DNA from: Streptomyces sp. ISL-43 | Lineage (GTDB): Bacteria; Actinomycetota; Actinomycetes; Streptomycetales; Streptomycetaceae | Assembly (NCBI RefSeq): GCF_018614195.1 | Contig: NZ_JAGGOT010000011.1 | Location: 32,701-96,700, forward strand | Length of the DNA stretch: 64,000 nucleotides | Direction: 5' to 3' | Shown: piece by piece, positions 41,546-50,332 of the stretch | Numbering within the stretch: position 1 is the first letter of the stretch | How the letters are laid out: each line of letters starts with the position of its first letter | The notes under the pieces: generated by a model | What the model was told of the DNA's origin: nothing | What the model saw: only the letters and a program-made list of their open reading frames with translations | The model's database searches: none | Position numbers and translations under genes: made by a program

Positions 41546-43063
41546 TCAGAGCTGGCTTTTGTCCCGCTTGGTGAGGTTGTACTTGCCGGCGATCGCGTTC
41601 CACATGCCCGCCGCCGACTCCTTGGCCTTGGTGGCGTCACCGCTCGCCTTGTTGCCGGCCGAGGCGTTGTCGGTCGACTTGGCCTTGCCGTCCTTGCACT
41701 TCTCGCCGTCGCCCTTCACGTCGTCCGCCCACGACGCGTAGCTGTTGTCGGCCTCCGCGGAGGACTTCCAGGCCTTGGTCAGGGCCGCGGTCAGCTTCGC
41801 GTGGTCCGGGAGCTGGTCCACCTTGAGCTCCTGGAGCCGGGTCACCAGCTCCTCGCGCTGACGGGCCGCGCCGCGCAGGTCGTTGGCCGCCTGGTCGAGG
41901 TTGCGGCAGCCCTTGACGTCGTCCACGGCCTTGATCACCGAGGCCCGGCTGTCGTTGCTGTCCGCGAGGAGCTTGTCCAGCTGGACCGCCTGCGGCTGCG
42001 CCGGATCCAGCGGCGCCTCGCCGACGGGTGCCGCGGAGCCGCCGGCGGAGGGGACGGTTCCCACGGCGCCGGGATCGTTGTTCTGCGCCTTGCCGTCACT
42101 GAGCAGCGCGCCGACACCGAGCCCGGCGACGGCGAGGCCGATGACGACGGCGGCGACGATCGCCGGCGAGACCTTACGGGGCGCGGGTGCGGGCTGCTGG
42201 AAGCCCTGCTGGGGGTGCGGCGGGTGTGGGTGCTGCTGCTGGAACTGCTGCTGCGGATGGGGGTACTGCTGCTGCGGGTGGGGCTGCTGCGCGTGCTGCT
42301 GCCGCTGCGGGTAGGGGCGCGGCGGCGGCTGCCGGAGCACCGGCTCCTGAACGGGCGGCAGTTGCTGCGTGTCACCCCGGAACAGCCCGTCGAACCCGGC
42401 GGCCGGGTCCGCGGGAGCGGCGGGGACGGGCGCGATGTACTGCGTCGCGGCCTCGTCGTGCGCGGGCGCGCCGTACTGCGGTCCGGACTCCCCGTGCGAG
42501 GCGGCGGCCGGCACGGGCGCGATGTACTGCGTCGCGGCCTCCTGGTGCCCGGGGGCAGCCGGGACCGGCGCGATGTACTGCGTCGCGGCCTCCTGGTGCC
42601 CGGGGGCAGCCGGGACCGGCGCGATGTACTGCGTCGCGGCCTCCTGGTGCCCGGGGGCAGCCGGCACGGGCGCGATGTACTGCGTCGCGGCCTCCTGGTG
42701 CCCCGGGGCCGCGTACCAAGCGGCGGACTCCCCGGACGCGGGGGCGCCGTGCCGGGCGGCGGGCTCCCCGGGCGACGGGGCGGCCGGGACCGGCGGGATG
42801 TACTGGGTGACCGCTTCGGGGAGCGGCGGGTAGCCGTAGCCGTGCGGGTCGCCCGGACCCTCGTAGCCGGGGCCGACGACGTGGCCCTGCGGGTAGCCGT
42901 AGGCGGGGCCGCCGGGCGCGGGGTACCCGTAGGAGGGCTGGCCCTGCGGTTGCTCCGGCTGCGCGTCAGGCTGCGCGGGCGGCTGCGTCGGCGGCTGCGC
43001 CGGCATCGGCGGGCCCCACGGCACGCCTGCCTGGGGGCTGCCGCCCTGTCCGCTCTCCGTCAC
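41546..43063 (-). CDS. Pro/Gln-rich repeat protein with one membrane span
   Basis: The protein has 505 residues. The first 320 are Pro/Gln/Ala-rich and disordered. They contain a series of repeats around ATQYIAPVPAA, and then a Gln/His/Pro stretch. A single span, VSPAIVAAVVIGLAVAGLGVGALL, is followed by an exported domain of 150 residues with a C-terminal conserved helix region (DDVKGDGEKCKDGKAKS, AAGMWNAIAGKYNLTKRDKS). The cytoplasmic repeats each hold Thr-Gln-Tyr-Ile, which fits the pThr+3-Ile site for FHA domains, so it may be a scaffold for a Ser/Thr kinase system. Confidence 0.75.
   Translation of the reverse strand: MTESGQGGSPQAGVPWGPPMPAQPPTQPPAQPDAQPEQPQGQPSYGYPAPGGPAYGYPQGHVVGPGYEGPGDPHGYGYPPLPEAVTQYIPPVPAAPSPGEPAARHGAPASGESAAWYAAPGHQEAATQYIAPVPAAPGHQEAATQYIAPVPAAPGHQEAATQYIAPVPAAPGHQEAATQYIAPVPAAASHGESGPQYGAPAHDEAATQYIAPVPAAPADPAAGFDGLFRGDTQQLPPVQEPVLRQPPPRPYPQRQQHAQQPHPQQQYPHPQQQFQQQHPHPPHPQQGFQQPAPAPRKVSPAIVAAVVIGLAVAGLGVGALLSDGKAQNNDPGAVGTVPSAGGSAAPVGEAPLDPAQPQAVQLDKLLADSNDSRASVIKAVDDVKGCRNLDQAANDLRGAARQREELVTRLQELKVDQLPDHAKLTAALTKAWKSSAEADNSYASWADDVKGDGEKCKDGKAKSTDNASAGNKASGDATKAKESAAGMWNAIAGKYNLTKRDKSQL
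42437..42700 (-). repeat. Array of 51-bp coding repeats (17 aa, ATQYIAPVP units)
   Basis: Four nearly identical 51-bp units (about 42512-42700) are followed, lower on the strand, by one more diverged unit near 42437. A variant ATQYIPPVP-like copy occurs near 42805. Each unit has the same PGHQEAATQYIAPVPAA reading. The near identity of the central copies points to recent expansion. Confidence 0.8.
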
Positions 43064-43273
43064 CGGGACTCCCTCTCCGACCTGTCCGAACTCCGGAACC
43101 GTCGGCCCACGCTACCCGGTCACCCCCCTCCCCCGTCAGGCCTCCCCTACCGCGGAGCCTCCGCCCGGGCCTTGGCCCCGGGCGCCACCCGGCCCGTCGA
43201 AGCCCGGGCCGCGCCCGACCGACCCCCGCCGCGCCGGGCCGACACAGCCCCGCCGGCGTGTGAGGCGCGGGGT

Positions 43274-43290
43274 CCGGGGCGGAGCCCCGG
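43274..43290. terminator. CCGGGGCGGAGCCCCGG hairpin
   Basis: A perfect 7-bp stem with a GGA loop lies in the 266-bp gap (43064-43329) after the NsdA-like gene; the gap has no convincing gene. It is of the same type as 6511-6527. Confidence 0.45.
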
Positions 43291-43329
43291 AGAGGCGGGC
43301 ACAGCGCCGGGTCGGGGTCAGGGTCGGGG

Positions 43330-44709
43330 TCAGGGGACCGGCTGCAGGCGGGACGTGAACTCGCGGACCGAGGGTTCCTCCCGGTAGGGGTCCAGGCGGG
43401 AGCGGAAGTCCTCCAGGTACACCGCCCCGCGGTGCGAGCGGATCCCCGACAGGACGTCCGCCGCCTGCGCAGCGGTCTGGCAGGCGGCTTCGACCTCCCG
43501 TTGCTGCACCCGCGCCGCCGCCAGCAGCAGCATGCCGATCGCGCGGCGCCGCGCCTTCGTCGCCGGCAGGTCCCGCAGCGCCTCCTCCGCCCGCTTCACC
43601 GCCGCTTCCGCCTGGCCCAGGTCGCGGTGGCAGTGCGCCAGCTCGTCCGACAGGTACGCCTGGTCGAAGTGCCGGATCCACGCCGGGTCGTCACCCGACT
43701 CCGGTTCCGCCCGTTCCAGCGCCGTCACCGCCCGCGAGGACAGCACCGCCGTGGCCCGGGTGTCGCCCATCAGCGCGTGCCCCCGCGCCTCCGCCGCGTA
43801 GAACATCGCCTCCACGCGCGGCGTGACCTGCCCCCGCGTCCCCTCCTGCGCGGCCCGCGCGAGCTGCGCGATCTCCCGCGGGTTGCCCAGCTCGGCGGCG
43901 AGGTGGCTCATGGACGCCGCCAGTACGTAGCCGCCGTACGCGCGGTCGCCCGCCGCCTGGGCCAGGCGCAGGGCCTGGATGTAGTAGCGCTGCGCGAGCC
44001 CCGGCTGGCCCGTGTCCACGGCCATGTAGCCCGCCAGTTCCGTGAGCCGGGCGACCGCCGCGAACAGCGCGCGGCCCACGGGCTCCCGGTATGAGCCGCC
44101 GATCAGCCCGGAGACCACCGAGTTGAGGTAGTGCACGACGACCGGCCGCACGTGCCCGCTGCCGAAGCGGTGGTCGAGGTCCTTGAGCGCCTCGGTGGTC
44201 GCCTGGACGGCCTCCACGTCCGACATCCCCACGCGCGAGCCGCCGCTGCGGGCGACCTGCGCGTCGGCCCCGGTGATCAGCCAGTCCCGGCTCGGCTCGA
44301 CCAGCGCGGAGGAGGCCACGCTCGACGCGGACAGGAAGTCGCGGCGCCCCACGTCGCTGCGCCACAGCTCGCAGACCTGCTCGATGGCACCGACGACGGT
44401 CGGGGAGAACTGCAGGCCGACGCCGGAGGCGAGGTTCTTGCCGTTGGCCATGCCGATCTCGTCGATGGTGACGGTCCGGCCGAGTTTGCGCCCGAGCGCC
44501 TCGGCGATGATGCCGGGTGCCCGGCCGCGCGGCTGCTGGCCGCGCAGCCAGCGGGCCACGGACGTCTTGTCGTAGCGGAGGTCGAGGCCGTGCTCGGCCC
44601 CGCACATGTTGACGCGCCGGGCGAGCCCGGCATTGGAGCACCCGGCTTCCTGGATGAGCGCCTGCAGCCGTTCGTTCGGCTGGCGGGCGACGAGAGGCCT
44701 GGCTGCCAT
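43330..44709 (-). CDS. nsdA: NsdA-like XRE/TPR regulator
   Basis: The product is 459 residues from the ATG at 44707-44709. It starts MAARPLVARQPNERLQALIQ and shows LARRVNMCGAEHGLDLRYDKTSVARWLRGQQPRGRAPGIIAEALGRKLGRTVTIDEIGM, then WRSDVGRRDFLSASSVASSALV and TPR-like helices. This pattern matches NsdA, a negative regulator of Streptomyces differentiation and antibiotic production; the symbol rests on recognition alone. It is divergent from a primase/polymerase-domain gene. A paralogue lies at 31746-33089. Confidence 0.78.
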   Translation of the reverse strand: MAARPLVARQPNERLQALIQEAGCSNAGLARRVNMCGAEHGLDLRYDKTSVARWLRGQQPRGRAPGIIAEALGRKLGRTVTIDEIGMANGKNLASGVGLQFSPTVVGAIEQVCELWRSDVGRRDFLSASSVASSALVEPSRDWLITGADAQVARSGGSRVGMSDVEAVQATTEALKDLDHRFGSGHVRPVVVHYLNSVVSGLIGGSYREPVGRALFAAVARLTELAGYMAVDTGQPGLAQRYYIQALRLAQAAGDRAYGGYVLAASMSHLAAELGNPREIAQLARAAQEGTRGQVTPRVEAMFYAAEARGHALMGDTRATAVLSSRAVTALERAEPESGDDPAWIRHFDQAYLSDELAHCHRDLGQAEAAVKRAEEALRDLPATKARRRAIGMLLLAAARVQQREVEAACQTAAQAADVLSGIRSHRGAVYLEDFRSRLDPYREEPSVREFTSRLQPVP

Positions 44710-44929
44710 GAAAACCCCCAGTGGCCGCGGGTGATCGTTGGAATGATCACTTCCCGCCTGATGTGCGGGGAATCTTCCCCATTGCGTCGTGTCGCTACCC
44801 ACCTCCGGCGCCCCGGCCTCCCACGCGCCCCCCGCGATGCACCGATGCGCCCCGTATGCAGGATCGATGCTCCGCTCCCCGGCGGGTTTACGCCCGTAAC
44901 CCCCGGTGACCGCAAGAGTTGTGTTGCAC

Positions 44930-45610
44930 GTGGAAAAGACCATCGGAGTCACGGAGACCGCGCCCATCCCCCTGCAGCGCAGTGAGCCGCTGCTGGACCA
45001 TGCCGTGCGGTACACGGAAGAACGGCACTGGGACGTCTTCGCCGGCGCCTGGCTGGAGTCCGTAGACGGGCGGGAGCAGTGCTCGTGCGGGGCGGCGGAC
45101 TGCCCGGCGCCCGGTGCGCACCCGGCGGTGAAGGACTGGACTTCGCATGCCTCGGGCAGCGCCGTGCAGGTCCGCCGGCTCTGGGGCAAGAACCCGAAGG
45201 CCTCCATCCTGCTGCCGACCGGCCGGACCTTCGACGCGCTCGACGTGCCCGACGCGGCCGGCTTCCTGGCCCTGGCCCGGCTCCAGCGCATGCAGCGCAC
45301 CCTCGGACCGGTCATCGCCACCCCCGCCGGCCGGATGCTGTTCTTCGTCCTGCCGGGCGCCGGGACGAAGGTGCCGGACCTGCTGCGCAAGATCGGCTGG
45401 CAGCCGTCCCAACTCGACCTGGCCGCACGGGGCGAGGGCGAGTACGTCGCCGCGCCCCCGACCCGGATCGGCGGGCGCGGCTCGGTGCAGTGGGCGCAGC
45501 CGCCGACGGCCGCGAACCGGTGGCTGCCCGACGTGGAGGAGCTGATCGACGCGCTCGCCTACGCGTGCGGCCGCGAGGCGGCGGCGGAGCGGGCCCGGCG
45601 CAGCGCCTAG
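44930..45610 (+). CDS. Primase/polymerase N-terminal-domain protein
   Basis: The product is about 226 residues from the GTG at 44930; a GTG at 44906 is in frame but has no ribosome-binding site. RSEPLLDHAVRYTEERHWDVFAGAWLES and CSCGAADCPAPGAHPAVKDW match the start of bifunctional DNA primase/polymerase domains, with the zinc-binding-like cysteines. Then follow ASILLPTGRTFDALDVP and YVAAPPTRIGGRG. Only this domain is present, without helicase. Its link to replication is unproved. It is divergent from the NsdA-like gene, and I recall this pairing from other Streptomyces. Confidence 0.75.
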   Translation: MEKTIGVTETAPIPLQRSEPLLDHAVRYTEERHWDVFAGAWLESVDGREQCSCGAADCPAPGAHPAVKDWTSHASGSAVQVRRLWGKNPKASILLPTGRTFDALDVPDAAGFLALARLQRMQRTLGPVIATPAGRMLFFVLPGAGTKVPDLLRKIGWQPSQLDLAARGEGEYVAAPPTRIGGRGSVQWAQPPTAANRWLPDVEELIDALAYACGREAAAERARRSA

Positions 45611-45795
45611 GTCGTCTCTCGGATCTCGCCGGGCCCGCGGTGCCTGGTCCCCGCCCCGGAGAGACCCCGCGGTCCCGGCGGGCGGGCGCGCCCCGCCCGC
45701 CGGGAAACACATGACATACGTAACTGCTCTGCCCTCCACCCCTCCTCCTATGGTGAGAAAAGCAGGACACGGGGAACAGAACGAGAGGCAGGCGC

Positions 45796-46668
45796 ATGCC
45801 GGACCAGGGCGTTGCGACGAGTGGGACCGACGGTACGGATGGCGGTGCGCGATCCGCGCCGTCCGCCGCGGCCGCCGTGCGGGTAGAGGGTCTGTGGAAG
45901 CGGTTCGGCGACCAGGTGGCCGTCGCGGGGATCGATCTGGTGCTGCCCGCCGGGCAGTTCATCGGCCTGGTCGGGCCGAACGGCGCCGGAAAGACGACGA
46001 CGCTGTCGATGGTGACCGGGCTGCTGCGCCCGGACATGGGCCGGGTGATCGTCGCCGGGCACGACGTGTGGGCGGACCCGGTCGAGGTGAAGTCCCGGAT
46101 CGGCGTACTACCCGAGGGGCTGCGGCTCTTCGAGCGGCTCTCGGGGCGCGAACTGCTCGGCTACATGGGCCGGCTGCGGGGGCTGACGGGCCCGGAGACG
46201 GACAGCCGGGCCACGCAGCTGCTGGACGTCATGGACCTGGCCGGTTCGCAGAACAAGCTGATCGTCGACTACTCCACGGGCATGCGGAAGAAGATCGGCC
46301 TGGCGGCCGCGCTGCTGCACAACCCCGAAGTGCTGTTCCTGGACGAGCCGTTCGAGGGCGTCGACCCGGTGTCCGCGCAGACCATCCGCGGAGTGCTGGA
46401 ACGTTACACCTCCTCCGGGGCCACGGTCGTCTTCTCCTCCCACGTCATGGAGCTCGTCGAGTCGCTGTGCGACTGGGTGGCCGTCATGGCCGCGGGCCGC
46501 ATCCGGGCCGCGGGCCCGCTGGCCGACGTACGGGGCGACGCGCCCTCGCTGCAGGCCGCGTTCCTGGAACTGGTCGGGGCACAGGGCCGGGCCACGGGCG
46601 AGTCGCTGGACTGGCTCGGAGGCGGCGCGGGCGCGAACGGCGCGGGCAACGAGGCAGGCGTCCGATGA
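45796..46668 (+). CDS. ABC transporter ATP-binding protein
   Basis: The protein has 290 residues. Walker A is GPNGAGKTTTLSMVTG, the signature is YSTGMRKKIGLAAALLHNP, Walker B is EVLFLDEPFEGVDPVSAQT, and the switch His is in VFSSHVMELVE. The ATP-binding cassette is of the exporter class with cytoplasmic N- and C-terminal extensions. The next gene starts within its stop codon (ATGA). Confidence 0.92.
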   Translation: MPDQGVATSGTDGTDGGARSAPSAAAAVRVEGLWKRFGDQVAVAGIDLVLPAGQFIGLVGPNGAGKTTTLSMVTGLLRPDMGRVIVAGHDVWADPVEVKSRIGVLPEGLRLFERLSGRELLGYMGRLRGLTGPETDSRATQLLDVMDLAGSQNKLIVDYSTGMRKKIGLAAALLHNPEVLFLDEPFEGVDPVSAQTIRGVLERYTSSGATVVFSSHVMELVESLCDWVAVMAAGRIRAAGPLADVRGDAPSLQAAFLELVGAQGRATGESLDWLGGGAGANGAGNEAGVR

Positions 46669-48371
46669 ACACCTCAGCACCCGTGGGAACGGCAACGGGA
46701 CCGGGACCGGGATCGGGATCGGGATCGGGATCCGCATCGGTCATGTCGGCCCCGCCGGCAGGCACCGGCTCCGCCGTCGCCTCTGTCCCCCTCACCCCGA
46801 TCTTCGTCCGCCTCAAACTCTCCCTCCTCCGCAACGGCCTCAAGGGCTCTTCCAAGCGCAAGGCCGCCTACTTCGGCGCCCTCGCCTTCGCCCTCGTCGT
46901 CGCCTTCTTCGTCACGCTCAGCCTCGCCCTGCTGCGCGGGAACGCTCACGCGAGCGCGGTCGTCGTCCTGCTGGCGGCGGTCCTCGCCCTCGGCTGGACC
47001 TTCATGCCGCTGTTCTTCCCCACGGGCGACGAGACGCTCGACCCGAGCCGGCTGGTCATGCTGCCGCTGCGCCCGCGTCCGCTCGTACGGGCCCTGCTGG
47101 CCTCCTCCCTCGTCGGCGTCGGGCCGCTGTTCACGCTGTGCCTGGCCGTCGGCTCGGCCATCGCCCTCGCCCGGGGCGCCGCGGGCGTGGTGGCCGCCGT
47201 ACTGGCCGTGCCGCTCCTGCTGCTCTGCTGCGTCGCACTCGCCCGGGCGGTGGCGACGGCCAACGTACGGCTGCTGACCAGCCGCAAGGGGCGCGACCTC
47301 GCGCTGCTCAGCGGCCTGCTGATCGCGGTGGGCGCACAGGTGGCGAACTTCGCCGGCCAGCGGCTGTTCCAGAACGGCGGCCTGGAGAAGCTCGAGCCGG
47401 CCGAGGCCGTCGTCCGCTGGCTGCCGCCCGCGACGGCCGTCGGCATGGTCGACTCCGCCGGCGAGGGCTCGTACGCCGTCGCGGCGGCCCAACTGGCCGT
47501 CACGGTCGCCGCCCTGGTCCTGCTGCTCCGCTTCTGGGAGCGCGGCCTGACCAAGCTCATGGTCACCCCGGACGGCTCGACGATCGCGGCGGCCAAGCCG
47601 GAGAAAGCCCCGAGCGCGAGCGGTGGCCGCTGGTCCCCGCTCCCCGACAACCGGACGGGCGCGGCCATGCAGCGCACGCTGCGCTACATCGTCCGCGACC
47701 CGAAGACCAAGGCGGCGTGGGTGTCGGCCCTGGCGATCGGCCTGATCATCCCGGTCGCCAACGCCCTGCAGGGCAGCGGCTCGGTGTACCTGGCCTGCTT
47801 CGGGACGGGCATGCTCGGCGTCCAGACGTACAACCAGTTCGGGCAGGACACCTCGGCGTTCTGGATGGTCGCGCAGACCATCTCCAACACCCGCGACGCG
47901 TACGGGGAACTGCGCGCCCGCACCCTGGCCATCGCGCTCGTCACCATCCCGTACACGGTCCTCGTCACGGTGGTGACGGCCGCCCTGGTCGGCGACTGGA
48001 CCGGTTTCCCGGCCGCGCTGGGCCTGGCGCTGGCCCTGCTCGGCTCGATGCTCTGCACGGGAGCCGTGGCCTCGGCCCGCTTCCCGTACTCCATCCCGAC
48101 GGACGGCGCCTTCAAGAACGTCGCCCCGGGGCAGGGCGCCCTGGCGTGGATGGGCTTCTTCGGCGGGCTGGTCGCCTCGGCGGTGATCTGCGCCCCGGTG
48201 ATCGCCCTGACCGTGTACCTGAACGTCGCGGAACACCAGTCGCTCGCCTGGATCCTGCTCCCCCTGGGCGTGGTCTGGGGAACGCTGGCCGCCTGGGCTG
48301 GCCTGCGCCTCGCGGCCCCGACGGTGGCGCGCAGGCTCCCGGAGATCCTGCTGGCGGTCAGCAAGGGCTGA
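46665..48371 (+). CDS. ABC transporter permease
   Basis: The protein has 568 residues, with a Gly/Pro/Ser repeat region at the N-terminus (about residues 5-20). Roughly twelve hydrophobic segments are visible (for example AYFGALAFALVVAFFVTLSLALL, AVVVLLAAVLALGWTFMPLFF, VVAAVLAVPLLLLCCVALARAV). It overlaps the ATPase gene by 4 bp and so forms one exporter with it. The substrate is unknown. A 16-bp palindrome (48402) lies after the stop. Confidence 0.85.
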   Translation: MNTSAPVGTATGPGPGSGSGSGSASVMSAPPAGTGSAVASVPLTPIFVRLKLSLLRNGLKGSSKRKAAYFGALAFALVVAFFVTLSLALLRGNAHASAVVVLLAAVLALGWTFMPLFFPTGDETLDPSRLVMLPLRPRPLVRALLASSLVGVGPLFTLCLAVGSAIALARGAAGVVAAVLAVPLLLLCCVALARAVATANVRLLTSRKGRDLALLSGLLIAVGAQVANFAGQRLFQNGGLEKLEPAEAVVRWLPPATAVGMVDSAGEGSYAVAAAQLAVTVAALVLLLRFWERGLTKLMVTPDGSTIAAAKPEKAPSASGGRWSPLPDNRTGAAMQRTLRYIVRDPKTKAAWVSALAIGLIIPVANALQGSGSVYLACFGTGMLGVQTYNQFGQDTSAFWMVAQTISNTRDAYGELRARTLAIALVTIPYTVLVTVVTAALVGDWTGFPAALGLALALLGSMLCTGAVASARFPYSIPTDGAFKNVAPGQGALAWMGFFGGLVASAVICAPVIALTVYLNVAEHQSLAWILLPLGVVWGTLAAWAGLRLAAPTVARRLPEILLAVSKG

Positions 48372-48401
48372 CGCGCGGTCGGCCGGACCTGGCGGAGGCA
48401 G

Positions 48402-48417
48402 GCGGTGATCACCGCCG
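48402..48417. terminator. 16-bp palindrome GGCGGTGATCACCGCC between convergent genes
   Basis: It lies in the 50-bp gap between the permease stop and the quinone reductase stop. It is perfect and without a loop, short for a terminator but well placed. Confidence 0.45.
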
Positions 48418-48421
48418 GTGA

Positions 48422-49018
48422 TCACGATCCGGGCCGCAGCCCAGGGACCACGGAAGACGTCCCGGAGAGGGCCGCGTCGGCCTCGGCGAGGGCCGACGCG
48501 CCCGCGCTCAGGGAGTCGTAGACGAAGTGGACGGTGGCCCCGTCGATGCCGCAGTACTCCGAGATCCCGACCCTCAGGAGGCGGTTCACCGGCTCGTCCC
48601 AGCCCAGCTCCTTGAACTTCGCCTCCGGGTAGCTCACCAGCGGTATCCAGACCATCCGCTTGCCCTTCAGGGCCGGAAGGCGGCGGCCGTAGGCGAAGCC
48701 GTTGTTCCAGACCCGGTCGATCCAGCCCTTCAGGATGGCCGGCAGGCCGAACCACCAGAGCGGGAAGACCACCACGAGCAGGTCGGCGGCGGCGATCCGG
48801 GCCATGTGCGCCCGGGTCCCGGCGGAGTACTCCTTGCCCGGGTCCGACCAGTCCGGCTCGTCCTCGGGTCCCATGCGGGGGTCGAAGCCCTCGGCGTGCA
48901 GATCGAGTACGTCGACCGTGTGGCCGTCGGCCTCCAGGCGGGCCACGGCGCGGCGGGCCAGCTGGGCGGTGAGGGAGTCGGTGCGGGGGTGGGCCACGAC
49001 CACCAGGGCGGCGCTCAT
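48422..49018 (-). CDS. NAD(P)H quinone oxidoreductase (flavodoxin-like fold)
   Basis: The product is 198 residues from the ATG at 49016-49018. It has ALVVVAHPRTDSLTAQLARRAVARL, then VLDLHAEGFDPRM, LLVVVFPLWWFGLPAILKGWIDRVWNNGFAYG and HFVYDSLSAG. The pattern is that of the NQO1/MdaB group, which reduces quinones by two electrons with FAD or FMN. Its ATG overlaps the TGA of the upstream MDR gene (ATGA). Confidence 0.9.
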   Translation of the reverse strand: MSAALVVVAHPRTDSLTAQLARRAVARLEADGHTVDVLDLHAEGFDPRMGPEDEPDWSDPGKEYSAGTRAHMARIAAADLLVVVFPLWWFGLPAILKGWIDRVWNNGFAYGRRLPALKGKRMVWIPLVSYPEAKFKELGWDEPVNRLLRVGISEYCGIDGATVHFVYDSLSAGASALAEADAALSGTSSVVPGLRPGS

Positions 49019-50184
49019 CGGGCGTCGACCGAGTCGGTGGTGGCGGCGGTGGCGGTAGCCCAGTCGGTAGCGGCGGCCGAGTCGGTGGCGGTGACGGTGG
49101 CGGAGTCGGCCGTAGAGGAAGCCGGGAATGCCGGTTCCAGGCGGACCAGCATCTTGCCGGTGTTCGCGCCGCGCATCATGCCGAGGAAGGCCTCCGGGGC
49201 GTGTTCGATGCCGTCCACGACCGTCTCCTCCGTGTACAGGCTGCCGTCCGCCAGCCATCCCGCCGCCCGGCCGATCCACTCCGGGAACAGGTCGAAGTGG
49301 CTGGAGACGAGCATCCCGCGCAGGGTGACCTCGCGGGCGGCGGCCTGGAAGAGGTTGTCCGGGCCCACCGCCGGCGCGGTGGCGTTGTAGCCGCTGATCG
49401 CACCGACCATGGCGATCCGTCCGCCCTGGCGCATCGCGCCGATCGCGGCCTGGAGGTGGTCACCGCCGACCGCGTCGAGGTAGACGTCGATGCCCTCGGG
49501 GGCCGCCTCGGCGAGCTGGCCGGCCAGGTCGCCCCGGCGGTAGTCGACGGCGGCGTCGTAGCCGAAGCGGTCCAGCAGTTTCCGCGTCTTGAGCGGGCCG
49601 CCCGCCGAGCCGATCACCCGGGATGCGCCCAGGCGGCGCGCCAGCTGCCCGGCGACGCTGCCGACCGCGCCCGCCGCCGCCGAGACGAAGACGACGTCCC
49701 CCTCCTTCACCGGGGCGGTGCGGGTCAGCGCCGCGTACGCCGTCAGACCCGTGGTGCCCAGCGGGCCGAGGTACGAGGACCGCGACGCGATCGCGGGGTC
49801 CACGACGGTGGCGGCGGCCGCGTCGAGGACCGCGTACTCCCGCCAGCCGAGGAAGTGCGAGACGGTCGCCCCGACCGGCACCGACGCGGCGCGGGAGGCG
49901 ACGACCTCGCCGATCGCGCTGCCTTCGAGGGCCGTGCCGAGGGCGAAGGGCGGGATGTAGGAGGGTGCGTGGTCCATCCGGCCGCGCATGTACGGGTCCA
50001 CGGACATCCAGGTGTTGCGGACGAGGACCTGCCCCTCGGCGGGCTCCGGGACCTCGGTGGCGACCAGGGCGAAGTGGTGCGGGCCCGGCTCGCCCACGGG
50101 GCGGGCGGCGAGGCGGATCTCACGGGAGACGGGGGCGGGGGCCGTCGCGGGGGCCGTCGCGGGGGTGGTGGCGGTGCTGGTCAT
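49015..50184 (-). CDS. NADP-dependent medium-chain oxidoreductase (CurA/LTB4-dehydrogenase-like)
   Basis: The protein has 389 residues. The PVGEPGPHHFALVATEVPEPAEGQVLVRNTWMSVDPYMRGRM start, the NADP site VFVSAAAGAVGSVAGQLARRLGASRVIGSAGG and GIDVYLDAVGGDHLQAAIGAMRQGGRIAMVGAISGYN are family marks. It reduces alpha,beta-unsaturated carbonyls without zinc. The last 35 residues are a Thr/Ala/Ser/Asp repeat (from a GTGGCGGTAGC-type DNA repeat), an extra tail not found in the family. Confidence 0.88.
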   Translation of the reverse strand: MTSTATTPATAPATAPAPVSREIRLAARPVGEPGPHHFALVATEVPEPAEGQVLVRNTWMSVDPYMRGRMDHAPSYIPPFALGTALEGSAIGEVVASRAASVPVGATVSHFLGWREYAVLDAAAATVVDPAIASRSSYLGPLGTTGLTAYAALTRTAPVKEGDVVFVSAAAGAVGSVAGQLARRLGASRVIGSAGGPLKTRKLLDRFGYDAAVDYRRGDLAGQLAEAAPEGIDVYLDAVGGDHLQAAIGAMRQGGRIAMVGAISGYNATAPAVGPDNLFQAAAREVTLRGMLVSSHFDLFPEWIGRAAGWLADGSLYTEETVVDGIEHAPEAFLGMMRGANTGKMLVRLEPAFPASSTADSATVTATDSAAATDWATATAATTDSVDAR

Positions 50185-50332
50185 CAGGCTCTGCCTTCCG
50201 GTTGCCGTGGCCGCTCGGTCGCGGTCACAGGAACACCATGTCCGGGGCCGCGCACGGGTCACGCACGGTCCGCGCACGGGCCTCGAACCCTCCGCCCACG
50301 CCGTGCCGACGGACCCGAAGTAACGTTGGCGC

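Noticed and set aside
42437..42830. Regular 51-bp repeats that could be taken for a CRISPR array
   Set aside because: The units are contiguous without spacers, multiples of three, and inside an open coding frame with conserved amino acids.
43136..43681. Frame overlapping the NsdA-like gene end as an extra gene
   Set aside because: It is a shadow of the nsdA frame and the GC-rich tail; no start site or domain.
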